From Takashimella koratensis (taxonomy: Eukaryota > Basidiomycota > Tremellomycetes > Trichosporonales > Tetragoniomycetaceae): a stretch of DNA of 64,000 nucleotides. Shown here piece by piece: positions 49,952 through 61,502 of this stretch. The DNA is taken from the NCBI GenBank assembly GCA_003116875.1, contig BCKT01000010.1, positions 1,091,342-1,155,341 on the forward strand, given 5' to 3'. Position 1 is the first letter of the stretch; each line of letters opens with the position of its first letter. Made by a program: the position numbers and the translations under genes. Below the pieces are notes generated by a model. It did no database searches, was not told the origin of the DNA, and saw only the letters and a program-made list of their open reading frames with translations.

Positions 49952-51307
49952 ATGCCCAGGCTTATCACGGTTGCAGCTGCTCAAGTAGGCGCCATCCACA
50001 AGGATACACCTCGTCAGGAAGTTCTCAATCGCTTATTGAAACTGCTTGAAGCAGCAGCCGCTCAAGGTGTACAGGTTTTGGTGTACCCGTGAGTCAACCA
50101 AACCAGGAGTAAAGCTTATCGGCAGAGAGATTACGTTCACAACGTTCTTCCCTCGGTACGCGGGTCTCGACCACGCCAAGGAGGAACTGGACAAGTGGTT
50201 CGAGGTCGGCGATATCACGTCCAACCCGAACGTAGAAGTAAGAATATCCACACGAGGGATCTGACATTCTGCAGATGTTGGTCGCCAAGGCGAAGGCATT
50301 GCACGTGGACATCTGCGTCGGCTACGCGGAGAGAACCCTCGATGACCATTACTACAACACGTGTTCTTACGTACACGATGGGAGTGAGGTCGCCAAGTAC
50401 CGGAAGGTACATCTCCCGGGTGAGCCTTGACTTAGGGACGATAGCTCATGCTCAGGTAACCGAGAACCTTACCCAGATCCGGAGCTTGTCGATCAGCTCG
50501 AAAAGCTGTACTTTGAGCCAGGGAACTTAGGCTTCCAGGTATGAGCAGGTGTCTATTCTTGGCGTACTGAAGATTTGTAGGCTTTCCGCGCCCCGGAGCT
50601 GGCATTTACTTCGGTAGATGGGGAAGCGGTTGTTGGGATGATGAGTCAGTCCCAAGTTGGAGCTCCAAGCTGATACGTCAGTCTGCAACGACCGTCGATG
50701 GGCTGGTTCGTCTCAGAAGAAGGTTGGGCCAGAGACAAGCAGCTGATACGCACTCAGAATCTTGGCGCTGTCTCGGTCTCCAAGGGGTTGAGCTTGTCTG
50801 TGTGGGATACAACACCAGCTCTTGGGCACCAGCTCTGTGAGTCTGTGGAGTGTGCTCCTCTACTGACTTCATCAGATTCGGTCATGCCATGGGTAACCCA
50901 TTCGTCTCTAGATGAAGCTAACCACAGACGCTGATCCCAAGGAGATTAGTGCACGTGCAGAATTCCAGCACAAGTTGGTGATGCAAGCCCACTCATACAC
51001 CAACGCAACATTCTCCGTTGCCGCGGCTCGATGTGGTCTCGACGACGACAAGTATGGTCTCATAGGCTGCTCTTGTAAGTTGAGCTCACTCGGCATCGTT
51101 AACACTGAAGGCATTGTCAGCCCTGAGGGTCTGATACTGGCCGAAGCTAAAACTATCGACGATGAATTAGTCGTCACCACGATCGACTTGGATGAGGCGA
51201 AGAGTGGCAAACAACGGGTGTTTAATTTTGGATTGCACCGTCAACCCCAGCATTATGGGATTATCACAGCCCAAGCGGGTGTGACTGTTCCTCCCCGTCT
51301 TGAATAA
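49952..51307 (+). CDS. N-carbamoyl-D-amino-acid hydrolase-like nitrilase-superfamily enzyme
   Basis: ATG 49952 (MPRLITVAAAQVGAIHKD), stop TAA 51305-51307, several introns. The Glu-Lys-Cys triad is plain: Glu in EITFTTFFPRY, Lys in KYRKVHLPG, Cys in ICNDRRWAE. TFTTFFPR, YFEPGNLGF, NDRRWAESWR, LQGVELVCVGYNT and the C-terminal FNFGLHRQPQHYG-type ending follow bacterial D-carbamoylase very closely. That enzyme hydrolyses N-carbamoyl-D-amino acids to the D-amino acid, CO2 and ammonia. Two introns in the middle (after NDRRWA, and around GHAMG) are inferred from this match. Other nitrilase-superfamily carbamoylases (beta-ureidopropionase) lack the FFPR and RQPQHYG motifs. The protein is presumably cytosolic. 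It follows the exporter gene on the same strand, 204 bp downstream. Confidence 0.87.
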
Positions 51308-51375
51308 GACCTTGAGGCGATCCGGCTGAGGTCGTGCGTGGAGACTTCCTGCTCGCTGGATATTAGATAGAGCGC

Positions 51376-51753
51376 ATGCCAATGTCAGGTCCGTCAAAGT
51401 GGAGGGGTCAAAGAAGAGTGTCTCCCAATGAAGCGACACCTCAAGGTAACTCGAAGTCGACTAGCTGGAGTGTCCAACCCTCCCGCCGTTCGAGCCTGTT
51501 TCAGGGACGTTTTCAGTCGAGTATCCTTGCGACGTTGATGAACATTACTCTGTACGTCATGAGCTCTCGCATGTCCTCCGCAGAAGGATTGGCCGACATT
51601 CCTCCATTCAGGCGCAGATCATACGTGATTGTCCCAGATTCCTTCCGCATACCCTCCGTTGCGTTCGATAAAAGCCTGGCTGGGACCTACGCCAGTGTGC
51701 CGAAGGGGAGTGTGGGTGTGCGGGTATACCAGCTGAGAAACACTCCGTCGTAG
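51376..51753 (+). pseudogene. unexplained ORF, possible gene remnant
   Basis: An ATG-initiated frame of 125 codons. The first 40 residues look random (Ser/Arg/Gln/Trp), but the rest reads as protein-like: ATLMNITLYVMSSRMSSAEG, RSYVIVPDSFRIPSVAFDKS and TYASVPKGSVGVRVYQLRN. It may be the last exon of a small gene, a decayed fragment, or chance. No family was recognised and no clear upstream exon was found. Confidence 0.25.
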
Positions 51754-52108
51754 CACTGCTACTCTCGGGATATATCGCTCACTTTTGCTGTTGGCATGAC
51801 ACTTGAAGTTCGAGCCATACACTCTGCCGCGAGAGGGTGGTGCTCCCGACTTTGGACCGAAGAAGCAGCATTCACCAGCTTGGCGCGGGTGCTCTACAGC
51901 CGCGTCACCCGCATATCCGCTTTCAGAGCCCGATGTATCTGCTTGGCGTTCATGGATCGCGAATCAACGCTTGCCAGCTGGAACTTTCATGTGGTGTTGA
52001 TCGCTGCCACGAGCTTAAACGCGTGTTGTAATTTGCCGCGAACAAAAATCCCCAAAATTAGCCGACAGGGTTTCGTGGGCACCCGGTCCCTCACCCCGCA
52101 GCAGCATC

Positions 52109-52121
52109 CGGGGCGCCTCCG
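52109..52121. promoter_or_regulatory. CGG-N7-CCG inverted triplet, candidate Zn2Cys6 site
   Basis: CGG at 52109-52111 and CCG at 52119-52121, immediately upstream of the TATA-like element of permease 3. The same spacing occurs at 33076-33088 upstream of permease 1. Such short motifs also occur by chance in GC-rich DNA. Confidence 0.3.
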
Positions 52122-52129
52122 GCCCCTCG

Positions 52130-52141
52130 TATTTATTTAAA
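52130..52141 (+). promoter_or_regulatory. TATA-like element before sugar permease 3
   Basis: tatttatttaaa, about 50 bp before the ATG at 52189. Confidence 0.5.
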
Positions 52142-52188
52142 CATCAAGTGATCTACTTTCTTACCCGTCACACAGCCAACGTTTCACG

Positions 52189-54166
52189 ATGGGTTCCACG
52201 CCAACATACGCCCAGTGGCAAAGTACGTCCTCTCAAGAGTCCAGAGCTGACCGTCTGCAGACAACGCGCACCCGCAGTGGTGGAGAGATGCCGGTCTTCG
52301 ACGTATGGCCTGGCATATTTTTGTGCTCTACTGCTGTGTCTTCACCTTCGGAGTAGGTCACCTGCAGTTTCCCCTTCTAACATCTTCAGTATGACGGATC
52401 ACTTTTCGCTGGTCTGCAAGCTTTGAAACCATGGCAGACATACTTTGGTCACCCCGTTAGCGCAACTCTTGGCTTGATGGCGGCGAGTTTCTACCTCCGT
52501 AAGCATTGCCCCCCAAGTCCGTTTGAATCGTGCTCATCGTCATTGCAGCGAAGATCATCGCTCCGAGTATTGCTTCTTGGATTGGTGACCGCTACGGTCG
52601 ACGGCCGGTCCTTCTTGGTGGAGCTATCATCTCGCTTGCAGGAGCTTTGGTGAATGCTTTCAGCAAGGACACCGGCATGTTCGTGGGAGGTCGCGTCCTG
52701 CTTGGAACCGGTCTCGGCATGCACGCCACCATCGCACCCACTTTTGTTCAAGAGATTGTGCACCCTGTATGTTGAGCCCTAGTATTATACCATTGGCTGA
52801 CATCTTCAGCGAATGCGATCCGTGGTCGGCGGCATGTGGCTTATGATGTACCCTGTTGGAGGGATCCTCGCCTCCTGGTTGGCCTTTGGGTTTGTCAACT
52901 GGGCTTCCGACTGGGGATGGCGAACGATTCTCCTTCTGCAAGGCCTTGGTAACATTGTCGTTGGCCTCTATGTCGGTCTTGGCTTCATGTGCGAATCACC
53001 CAGATGGCTCTTGAACAAAGGACGCCCAACCGAGGCCTTGCAGCTTCTTGCCGATCTTCACGCCAACGGGGACGTTAACGATGAGCTGGTTCAACACGAG
53101 ATGGCAGAGATGATGGAGATTCAGCGTCGCATGGATGCTGCCTCTACCGTCGGCTACACAACGTTCTTCAAGACTCCAGGAAATAGAAAACGCCTATTCG
53201 TCCTTGTGATGATCTCACTCGGCAGTCAAATGACCGGTGGGGGTGTCATTGGCACTTATCTCACGTAAGTCGATTATCAATATCAAAGGCTCACTTCCCA
53301 CCAGTACTATCCTGAACCAAGTCGGTATCACCTCGTCTACCGGACAGACTGCGATCAATGGTGGCATGACTATCGAAACTTTGTTCGTGTTCCTTATTGT
53401 CTCCCAGTTCATCGAACGGTTGGGACGGCGTCCAATTTGGCTGTTTAACTTGGTTTGCATGGTAATCACGTACACCATGGTGACCGCCTTGTCAGTGAGT
53501 ATAACAGGTCTAGCTGAAAGTGTAATGAAAAATGACGAACTCGCTTCCAGGGATCTTACGCTCAACACGCTAACGCCTCTGTCGGAGCCGCTGTCATTCC
53601 GTTCTTGTACTTGTGGACGATTTTCTACAACTCATGCTTTGGTTTACTTGCCAACCTCTGTAAGTTCTCAGACACTGGTTTCAAGAGACAACGCTGACGC
53701 TTATACGTCAGATGTCGCTGAAATCCTGCCGTTCGCACTGCGCTCCAAGGGTGGGTACACATCTCAGACTAACGAGAGGCATTTTCACTAACAGATGAGT
53801 AGGCATGGCGATATATGTGACTGTTCAGAATGTAGCAATCGCGTTCAACAGCTACGTCAACCCCATCGCTTTGGCGGGGATTCGTAAGTCCTCTCTAGAA
53901 CCGACCGGTACCAAAAAGCTGACAGCTTCTGTGCAGACTGGAAGTACTACATTGTCTGGATTGCCATCCAGGTCTGGTTCGTCATCTTCGCCTACTTCTG
54001 GCTCATCGAGACCCGTGGCTACACTATTGAGGAGGTTGCGGAGTTGTTCGACGGCAAGGACCACGCCGATGCCGTGCTCGCGCAGGGCGAAGGAAACGCC
54101 GCCGATATTCCTGCCCTTGTCGACAAGCGGAATGTCGAGATGATCGAGGTTGTGGACCAAAAGTGA
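52189..54166 (+). CDS. MFS sugar permease (Lac12-type) 3
   Basis: ATG 52189 (MGSTPTYAQWQ), stop TGA 54164-54166, about nine introns. NNAHPQWWRDAGLRRMAWH before TM1 parallels the TH-PQWWKDPCL segment of permease 1. YDGSLFAGLQALKPWQ, IGDRYGRRPVLLG, GGRVLLGTGLGMHATIAP, ESPRWLLNKGRPTEALQ, NGGMTIETLF and IETRGYTIEEVAELFDG are sugar-porter landmarks. So this is a 12-TM plasma-membrane symporter, closer to permease 1 than to permease 2. The loop after TM4 reads RMRSVVGGMW rather than the usual RG(R/K) pattern. Substrate is unknown. It is placed between the carbamoylase and the alpha/beta hydrolase, so it may import the compound they act on. Confidence 0.87.
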
Positions 54167-54563
54167 TTGTACGCAAGAGGGGAAGAGGTCGAATAGCTTT
54201 GATAGGTGGTTTCACATGCTTAAGCGATGCAATCAATTCCAAGTTCGTGTGGAAGCTCTTCAGACGGACGGAGAGTCGAAGGAAGGGATAGGGGGTGTGT
54301 GGTTGCGGGGACATTGGCTATGATGCATTGATTCGGATTATACAAAATAACCCAGAATCTACTATATACTGTAGTACGTCGGGTTCAAGCCTGATCTTAA
54401 TACAACGTATGTCCCATGGCCCAGCCGGTCCTGCATGCATCATTCCGCCCTATCATCTGCCTCGGTCCTCTACGTCGTCTCACCAACACTCACAGGGAGA
54501 AATTCTTATGATGCCGACTGCGTTTAGTGTTGAAATAGCTGCCTACGACCACATGCGGTGCGT
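54167..54563. other. intergenic between convergent genes
   Basis: About 400 bp with the 3' ends of permease 3 and the alpha/beta hydrolase. AT-rich near 54330-54370. No gene supported. Confidence 0.5.
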
Positions 54564-55732
54564 CTACATGACGTGCTTGTCTACAAAATCCAACGCAGGC
54601 TCCACGTACTCATCCCAGCCTTCGTCGAGCGGACTCTAAACCAAGTCAGCTAGCGTTTTCCGTGTTACTACTTACAGAAATGAAAATTTCAAACCCATGG
54701 CTGCCCTCAATGTCCAAGGCCAACCCAGTATCTACTCTCAGGCTCGCAAGCTTTGACCTCATCGACTCGACTTGTTGTATCCCGACGACGGGGTCCAGAG
54801 CACCGTGCAAGAAAAAAGTGGGAGGGAATGCAGAACAGTGCTCCAGTTGATACAATGGAGATACAGCCTTGACACTGTTCTCGTAGTCTTCGGTTGTCGT
54901 TGAACTTCTACGCATGAGGGCGGAGAGCCGATCGTATCCGCTGGTCGACTGATACTTGTTCAAGTCGAGCCGAAGATAATGCTTCTCGCTCGGTTTGAAG
55001 TCGACGGTTCCCAAGAATCTATTGTATTCGTCCGGTGGTAATGTGGCGGTAAGATCTCCGTCCCATGGGCAAAAGACCTCGGCACGTTCTGGAGACTTGT
55101 CGTTGCAGGCGGCGACAAGCTCGTCAACCGTTCGCTCGCGGTGATACTCTGGGGTTTGAGTCGATGATTGGCGACCATTAAGACCGTCACAAGCTGTCAA
55201 GTCCGCTACTCCGTAAGAGCTCACGACGACGGACGGCGAAGGCTGAGCCTGGAAGGCCATTTGAAATGCCAAATAACCCCCGGCCGAATCGCCTGCCGAT
55301 ACCCAACGAGTCACGTCGACTTGATCGTCGCCCAAGACTTCTGGGAGTGATTTCGAACACCAAGAATAGGCATCCTGACAATCTTGAACGATATCCGCGA
55401 GCGAAACTTGGGGCATAAAACGATAGCCAACCGAGACAACATGGAAGCCACGTGAAGTAAACCCTGGCACGACCCAATTGTTTGGAGCCGTCCACTTTCC
55501 AGCAATGAAACCTCCTGCGTGACTTTAGCATACTCTGTTGCTTTGTACACCCTTCTAACCTACCGCCATGTATCCATAGAACCCACGGCTTCCTCTCATG
55601 ACGCTTTCCGTCTTGCGCCCGCCATAGTCTGAGCGGCAATTGCACCCCTGCAACCTCTTTGTACAAGTGATCTGTCCACCCTGGAGGGCAGGGAGCGAAT
55701 CGGGTCCCCTTGAAGCGTGGGACGTTGGCCAT
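54564..55732 (-). CDS. alpha/beta hydrolase, hormone-sensitive-lipase/arylacetamide type
   Basis: The first ATG is at 55732 (MANVPRFKGTRFAPCPPG); the frame continues further upstream but only from a TTG. After PWVLWIHGG an intron joins FIAGKWTAPNNWV. The HGG oxyanion segment, nucleophile elbow SAGDSAGGYLAF, acid region LHGALDPVVG and catalytic His in EGSHGFEIF are all readable. The last short exon ends LDFVDKHVM with TAG at 54564-54566. The enzyme probably cleaves a carboxylic ester or, as in arylformamidase relatives, an amide. Length is about 350 residues. No signal peptide is seen, so it is likely intracellular. It is divergent from the second Zn2Cys6 regulator. Confidence 0.85.
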
Positions 55733-56220
55733 GACGCCGGGTGGGTAGGAAAATTGTGGGGGTGTGATCGCTTGTCGGTTTGCTGTCGGTGAAGAGCGCG
55801 CCCTTATTCTTGCTTGTAGTCTGATGGACGTCGATGTCGGTCCCGGTTGGTTTGGCACCGGCACCGGCGCCGGCAGATAATATCGGCTCAATGGGTTCCC
55901 TGGGGAGCTCTGGACTTTGAGGCGCTCTGCAATCTACCGGTCGGATGGGTCGCTGCTTTACGCGAGGATAATTTGCTCGGACCCGTCCCCAACACTGCTG
56001 CCCTGCGGTCCCCTGAATTCCTCCAAGCAGTCCTCCAAAACCTACGGTGCGTCCCTTCCCGCGGAGATCCCCGCCGTGTCCGCTGCCCGATGCCCGACGC
56101 ATGCGATGCGAATTGAAAACATCCTGGTCACCACCGTACCCCTTCCCCTTCCCCCCACCTCCCACCTCCCACCTCCCACTCCCACCATCCTCCAGCCAGC
56201 TACCACCCTCCTCTCCCCTC
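55733..56220. promoter_or_regulatory. bidirectional upstream region of the hydrolase and regulator 2
   Basis: 488 bp between divergent start codons. Pyrimidine-rich on the plus strand toward 56220. Upstream extensions of the hydrolase frame start only at non-ATG codons and are not accepted. Confidence 0.5.
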
Positions 56221-59200
56221 ATGGCAAACGTCCCCAATGCCTCCGTGCAAATAGAGGTCCCCAAGGTCCTCGCCAGAAACTCGGCGTGTCATCAGTGCCG
56301 GCGTCGCAAACTCGTGAGCAGATGCCGCATTCCATCTCAATTGGTCTGACGTTGTTGCTCCCCTCGCCGCCCATATCCAGAAATGTGACGCAGTTCGCCC
56401 GATATGTGTCAACTGCTCAAAGGCTCGGCTGAAACATGCGAACGATGATAATTCGCCAGAGCCGTGTTCTTGGGATGAGCCCAAGGTCCCGGGGTCGGTC
56501 GCGACCGGGAAGAGGCCAAGGACTGCTACCGACAAGAACGGGAGAAAAGCAAAGTTGGACGAGTTGGAGAAGCGCATTGGTAGGTCTTACTCGACTCTTC
56601 TCGGGCATACATCAATGCCTTCAGTTGTTGATGTGAAACTCGTCATGTCAAACTACCCCGAAAGCGATGAAATCATTAGAGCCGGATTTTAATGAGACAG
56701 CAGCTAACTGACTCAGCTTTGTTCGAGCAAGGAGTTGACGCACAGCAATCACTGTCTGGTGCTTCAAGCGGCCTCGAATGCCCAAGTACACTGGAGACCT
56801 CTGAAAAGACTAAATCCTGGAACGATGAAACAGCGGCTTCCCTTGAAAATCAGCCCCTTCTGGACAACTTGTCGTTCTCAACAGCACTCATTTGGCCAGA
56901 GTGAGTTCGGCTGTGGTCGTGGCACCTGCAATGCTGATCTCACTTTCCAGCTGGCCAATGGAGCTACCCTGTTTTGATACTGTCAAGCACTGCGTTCTAG
57001 TCTTCTTCGACAAGGTTCCGACATTGCCTGCGATGTTCCATAAACCTACATTCCTTCAAAACCTCCATCTCCCGCCCTCTCATCCAAGTTTTCCAGTGAG
57101 TGTGATGCTTTCCGGTCGTCAAACCGTTCTGCGAGCCTGTGTTTATGGACGATCCTATCAGTCTACGCCCCTCCTGCATGCTATCCTCGCCATCACCGCC
57201 AATCATGTATCAGAAGTTTCGCTTGCCTCTCGCGCCTTCTTCCCCACGGGCACCCCTTTGAGCTTCATGTTTCATCCTGATGAGCCCTTCGAGCCCACGT
57301 CTACGTTAAACCGGTTCTCGGGAGTGCCAATGCAACGTGGAGGCAAGGCAAGAAGAGCAGCCGAGACACCGTTTGCTCGCTTCCAGCTGTGGCATCGGCG
57401 ACTGGCCTGGGAGAGCATGACGGAGTTGTTTGACCGGGGCGCAAAGCTAGTGGAAATCATTCAAAGTAGGTCTGTGCCCAGCTGCACGTGCTGATCAGTA
57501 ATTTAGCACAAACAATCCTTGTATCGGTAGATCAATACAACGGATGGTGAGTTCTCACATTGTCTCATAATTGAGCCTTTTAGGTGGATTGATGCCTGGA
57601 TTGGGGCTGGCAATTGCATACGCTCGGCGATCCCGCTTGAGATACATGAGTCCCCGAGTCCGTTGATTACCAGCGTGAGTAATCCTCTGCTTTTACTGAC
57701 AAAGTGGTTCAGCGCGGTTTGAGGACTCGCTCTCCGGCTTCAGCAAGCAGCTTCTTCCAGAAGCGGCAAGCCCCATGGAGCAAGCAGAACGAGATCGTAC
57801 CTGGTGGGTTGCGTACATTGTCGAACGCACAGTGGGGTCGTCTTGTCCTTGGCCGCTGGCCATTTCGGATTCCGAAGTCACTTTACAGCTGCCAGTGTTG
57901 CAGTCGATATATGACTCGGGCTCAGGTCAGCTTCATGGCGTTCAAACGCTTCACTCGGCCGACTTTTATGGTTTTACACCCTCATTGCACGCCGATAGCC
58001 TCTCCCTCTATGTCAAGGCTTTGAAGCTCTACTCGGATACTCAGGCGTGGTTTCGTCGGTATACACGCGGACGTCATAGCGTCAGGTGAGAAAATATCTT
58101 CTTCTTTTAGCTGATTCTGCTAGCAAGTACGTTAGCGACCCGAATCTTCTTCTTCTTCTCTCACAAATCAACACATTTCGCTTGAGCTGGCCGGCAAACT
58201 TGCGTCGGCCGACTCAACTATCATCCGACCCACTAGATGCACAACTTGTAGCCGCGCACATGGTAACGCATGGAGCTGCCATGATCATTGGGGAGCCTCT
58301 GATCACGAGCGATCAGTGGACGTACGACATTGCGCGCATAGCGCTCACTGCCATAAGAGCAGTTCTCTCCATGTTATACGAGAGTGAGTCGCCCCCGTAC
58401 GGACCAAATCTTCGAGCTCACAAGTCCACAGTCACTGCGACAAGCTACGATGGTAAGCAGCGGTATCGGATTGCTGTCGCTCACCTTGTAGTTACTCTCC
58501 TCCCTCCATTCTGCGCTTGGATCTGTGCCCTATCCATTCGATGTCTCTGTCGTTTTGTCATCGCCGCTGGTGAGAAAGGCGACTCCGCGTCGGCGGCGGT
58601 GTTTAGCTCCGAAATTGATGTCTTTCGGTAAGGAGGCGTGCTCGCTCGTAGGCTTCTGCTCACGCTTCCATCCACAGTCTTGTTTTAAATCGCTATGGAG
58701 AGCGATACCCAGTTGGCGTTCGTTTCGCCCAGCTCTCGGAGGAGATCTTTTCTCAACATTTGCCTCCAGACCTGTAAGTCTTGAGCAACCGAGGGCTGCT
58801 TCAGCGAGTCAGTTCCACGTGTGACTGATCAACTGGTTAGCTGCGCTTCTGATCACGTCTTTGACACTCGATATCGGCCAGGTGCACCTGGTACTGTCGG
58901 TGTGGCAGCCAGCATTGTGCCGGTCCCCACGCCTCTGTCTGGAGCTAGTCTGTCTACACCTGCAGAATCAAGTACCGGGTCTATTTCAAATGGTCCAGCG
59001 TCCAATCCGTCATTTTCGGCTTTGGCAAGTACCTCTTCGACCAATCCTTTCACTCAGTCTACCTCGCCACCTAATGTTTTCGCAAATGTGAACGACGCCA
59101 ATCAGACATGGGCCAGTGGCTCCATCACAGATCCCTGGGGAACCTTCCAACCGGACCCCAAATACGCTTCTACCATGTCAGGGTTTGATGTCTCCTCGTT

Positions 59201-59345
59201 GTCGTTTGATTTCGATACAATCGCGCAGGTATTTGCATCATCAGGAACAATGTTCAACGGCAAAGAGTGAGTTTTTTTACCAATTTCTCGTGCTTAACGG
59301 TGCGCTAGATTTAGCCCCTTCGACTTGACGAGCGAGGAGAGTTGA
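56221..59345 (+). CDS. Zn2Cys6 fungal transcription factor 2
   Basis: ATG 56221 (MANVPNASVQIEVPK). Exon 1 ends in CHQCRRRKL; an intron to about 56380 joins KCDAVRPICVNCSKARLKH. The cluster is C-x2-C-x6-C-x6-C-x2-C, with a later Cys in PEPCSWDE, a variant seen in many fungal regulators. A fungal-specific factor domain follows, with LPAMFHKPTFLQNLHLPP, HAILAITANHVSEVSL, RFQLWHRRLAWESMTELFD and RDRTWWVAYIVERTVGSS. The C-terminus is Ser/Thr/Asn-rich. A last intron near 59268-59310 gives FSPFDLTSEES with stop TGA 59343-59345; without it a TGA at 59268-59270 would end the protein 13 residues earlier. At least eight introns are inferred. It is likely to control neighbours such as the hydrolase or the dehydrogenase. 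Confidence 0.85.
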
Positions 59346-59549
59346 TTTCGCTCCTCCGATGAAGGAGAAGACTTTGGTATGGGCGATCCACTCAAAGCAT
59401 TGCCTCCATCTCCCTCTTACATAGTGTACACCGGCGTCCATATCAATAAACGATCTGGGCGCACGCCGATGTTGTCTGCCATGACCAGCGGCTGCTTGGT
59501 AAGACGATGCATGTTGAAAAGTGATGGATGCATGCTTCTTATCGATTTT

Positions 59550-60932
59550 TTAAACAAGAATCGGGTCCCCATTGTCGTTGAACAGAACTGGAACACCTTT
59601 ACGGAACGAATGTTGAAGGGCCACAGCAATCCGAGCTGCTTCCAGGGCGTCATCGGGGACGAGAGACAACGCTACGAGTCGTGAGCTCCTTCCACCTCGT
59701 TGGCGTAGCGTGATTAACTTACTTTTGTTTTCCAAGACACAGCTGGCGAACTCTTTCAGGTCTGCCACAAAGGAGTTCATGTACAACACAAACGCGTCCG
59801 CGCTAGAATCATGTTGTTAGCTCGACGACGAGCCTCTCCGTAAAACATACGTAGTTTCGGTGCGGACGCCATGTTCGTCTCGGATTTCGACTCGATTAGC
59901 AACTGAATTCTGTGCGGTCATTAGTTGATGGTTGCGAAGCGCCTTATTCACTCACTCCGTTGACAATGGCCGACCCTTTGGTACCAAACAGTCGAGTCGC
60001 ACTTTCAAATCCGTTCATCAACGTTCGACCGATATGGATTGTCAAGACCTTGCCGTTGGCAAATTCGACGAGGGCAAATCCGTTGTCGGCGTCGCCATAC
60101 TTTTCCAGATCGGAATAGACAGCGTTCTGGCCTACAGCGTAGACTCGGTTGACTTGCTTTTTCGGGTTGGAAATCCCCTCGGTCACGTTCAAGTAGCAAC
60201 GGGCGATATCAATCTGAAAATAGTGTAAGGATCTTGTGTTGGGACTAGCGCTGAACATACGTCGTGAACACCCATGTCGACGAAAATGCCACCCGATTGG
60301 GCCGAAAAGGAAACGAAAAAGCCTTGCAATTTAGTCATGTTCAATCTACCGCACCTACCCGAAGGGTCTTGCTTGTCCAGACAATCGGTCTGGACCGCAT
60401 GTACTTCTCCGAGAGATCCCGACTTGACTAGCTGCATGGCGGCGCGGTACGACTCGTCGACTAGTTGATTAGACTCGATGATGTCCAGTCACACAACTCA
60501 CATCGGCGGCAAAACGGGACGAGAAACTTGAGATGGGGCTTTGTTTTCGCTTTGCTGACGACTTCTTTGGTGGTCTCGAGATCTACCGCGATCGGTTTTT
60601 CGACCATCACGTGCTAGGGTGTAAGCTGAAATGTCTGCAGTCAAGCTTACAAGGTCGAGATCCAGAGCTCTTGTCACCAGAGGAGCATGAGTCGCGGTAG
60701 CAGTTGAGATGAGGACTGCCTCTGCACCGCTCTTCTGGAAGCACTCCTCGGGATCAGAGAAGAATGGAATGCCGATGAGGTTGTCGGCGGCCCACTTCTC
60801 CGCACCAGGTTTGGGATCACAAACTGCGACCAAATCGATGCGGGGCTGCGAGCTGATCAAGATCTGGGCGCGGATCGCGCCGAGTCTACCGATACCGAAG
60901 AGTGCGAGCTTGAGCTTCCTTTCGATAGCCAT
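59550..60932 (-). CDS. Gfo/Idh/MocA-family NAD(P)-dependent dehydrogenase (inositol/sugar type)
   Basis: ATG 60932 (MAIERKLKLALFGIGRLG) gives the Rossmann GxGxxG (GIGRLG) at residue 12 and VAVCDPKPGAEKWA. The signature HVMVEKPIAVD follows an intron. FDESYRAAMQLVKSGSLGEV, GGIFVDMGVHD and an IDIARCYL segment carry the catalytic Asp/His-type region of the family. MNGFESATRLFGTKGSA and the C-terminal DDALEAARIAVALQHSFRKG finish the alpha/beta domain; stop TAA 59550-59552. About six introns. The family oxidises inositol, sugars or sugar acids using NAD(P). The closest pattern is myo-inositol 2-dehydrogenase, but substrate cannot be fixed. With three sugar-type permeases nearby, a sugar or polyol catabolic role is reasonable. 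Confidence 0.87.
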
Positions 60933-61502
60933 GGTGATATGTGTGCGGACGCTGACGACGAAGGGGTGCAACTCGAGACTTTTTATCTGAGGATCAGGCC
61001 GGGTATCTTTCACCGGAGCTTTCTCCACAGGAATTTTCTTGGCCGGAGGTGGAGGTGCCCCGGCGGCGGAGGGTGAGGGCGATGTGACGCACGCAGCACC
61101 GGACTTTTCAAATCCCCGGTAACAAAAACCCGTTGCCACGTGTCCAAACTTTCAAAGCCGTTGGCCGTCTGCTACCAAAGACTGCCATCATTTGGTGTGT
61201 CGATAGAGACCGTGATCTTAGATAGAGCCCGGGATGTTGCTGGCGTATCATTGCCTGCCTACTTGACGTGAATGAGCTTCGGAGCTCCCTTCCTTTGCCT
61301 GAAGAGCTTCTCTCGTCATTTTGACCTCTCCTCGTATATCTACATCCAAATGTCATCTGTTATGTCAGTTTGTACCTTCCCGAAGGGAGTCATGGAAATT
61401 TGCGATTTCTGGATCACCAAAAAGTCCGATGTCCTAACTAGTATGAAACAGTCGCATTCACTGGTAACAAATGTTCTATGGAGCGAGAGAGGGCAGAGTG
61501 AT
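60933..61502. promoter_or_regulatory. dehydrogenase promoter and monooxygenase 3' flank
   Basis: 570 bp. The coding strand of the dehydrogenase has an AT-rich gataaaaa about 45 bp upstream of its ATG. Longer upstream frames toward 61139 are not started plausibly. No other gene is supported. Confidence 0.45.

Larger units (their letters stand above)
51308..52188. other. region between carbamoylase and permease 3
   Basis: About 880 bp. It holds an unexplained plus-strand frame at 51376-51753 (listed separately). Near the right end are CGG-N7-CCG at 52109-52121 and a TATA-like tatttatttaaa at 52130-52141. Confidence 0.45.

Noticed and set aside
55733..55891. N-terminal extension of the alpha/beta hydrolase
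   Set aside because: The frame begins at TTG, not ATG; the ATG at 55732 fits the family.
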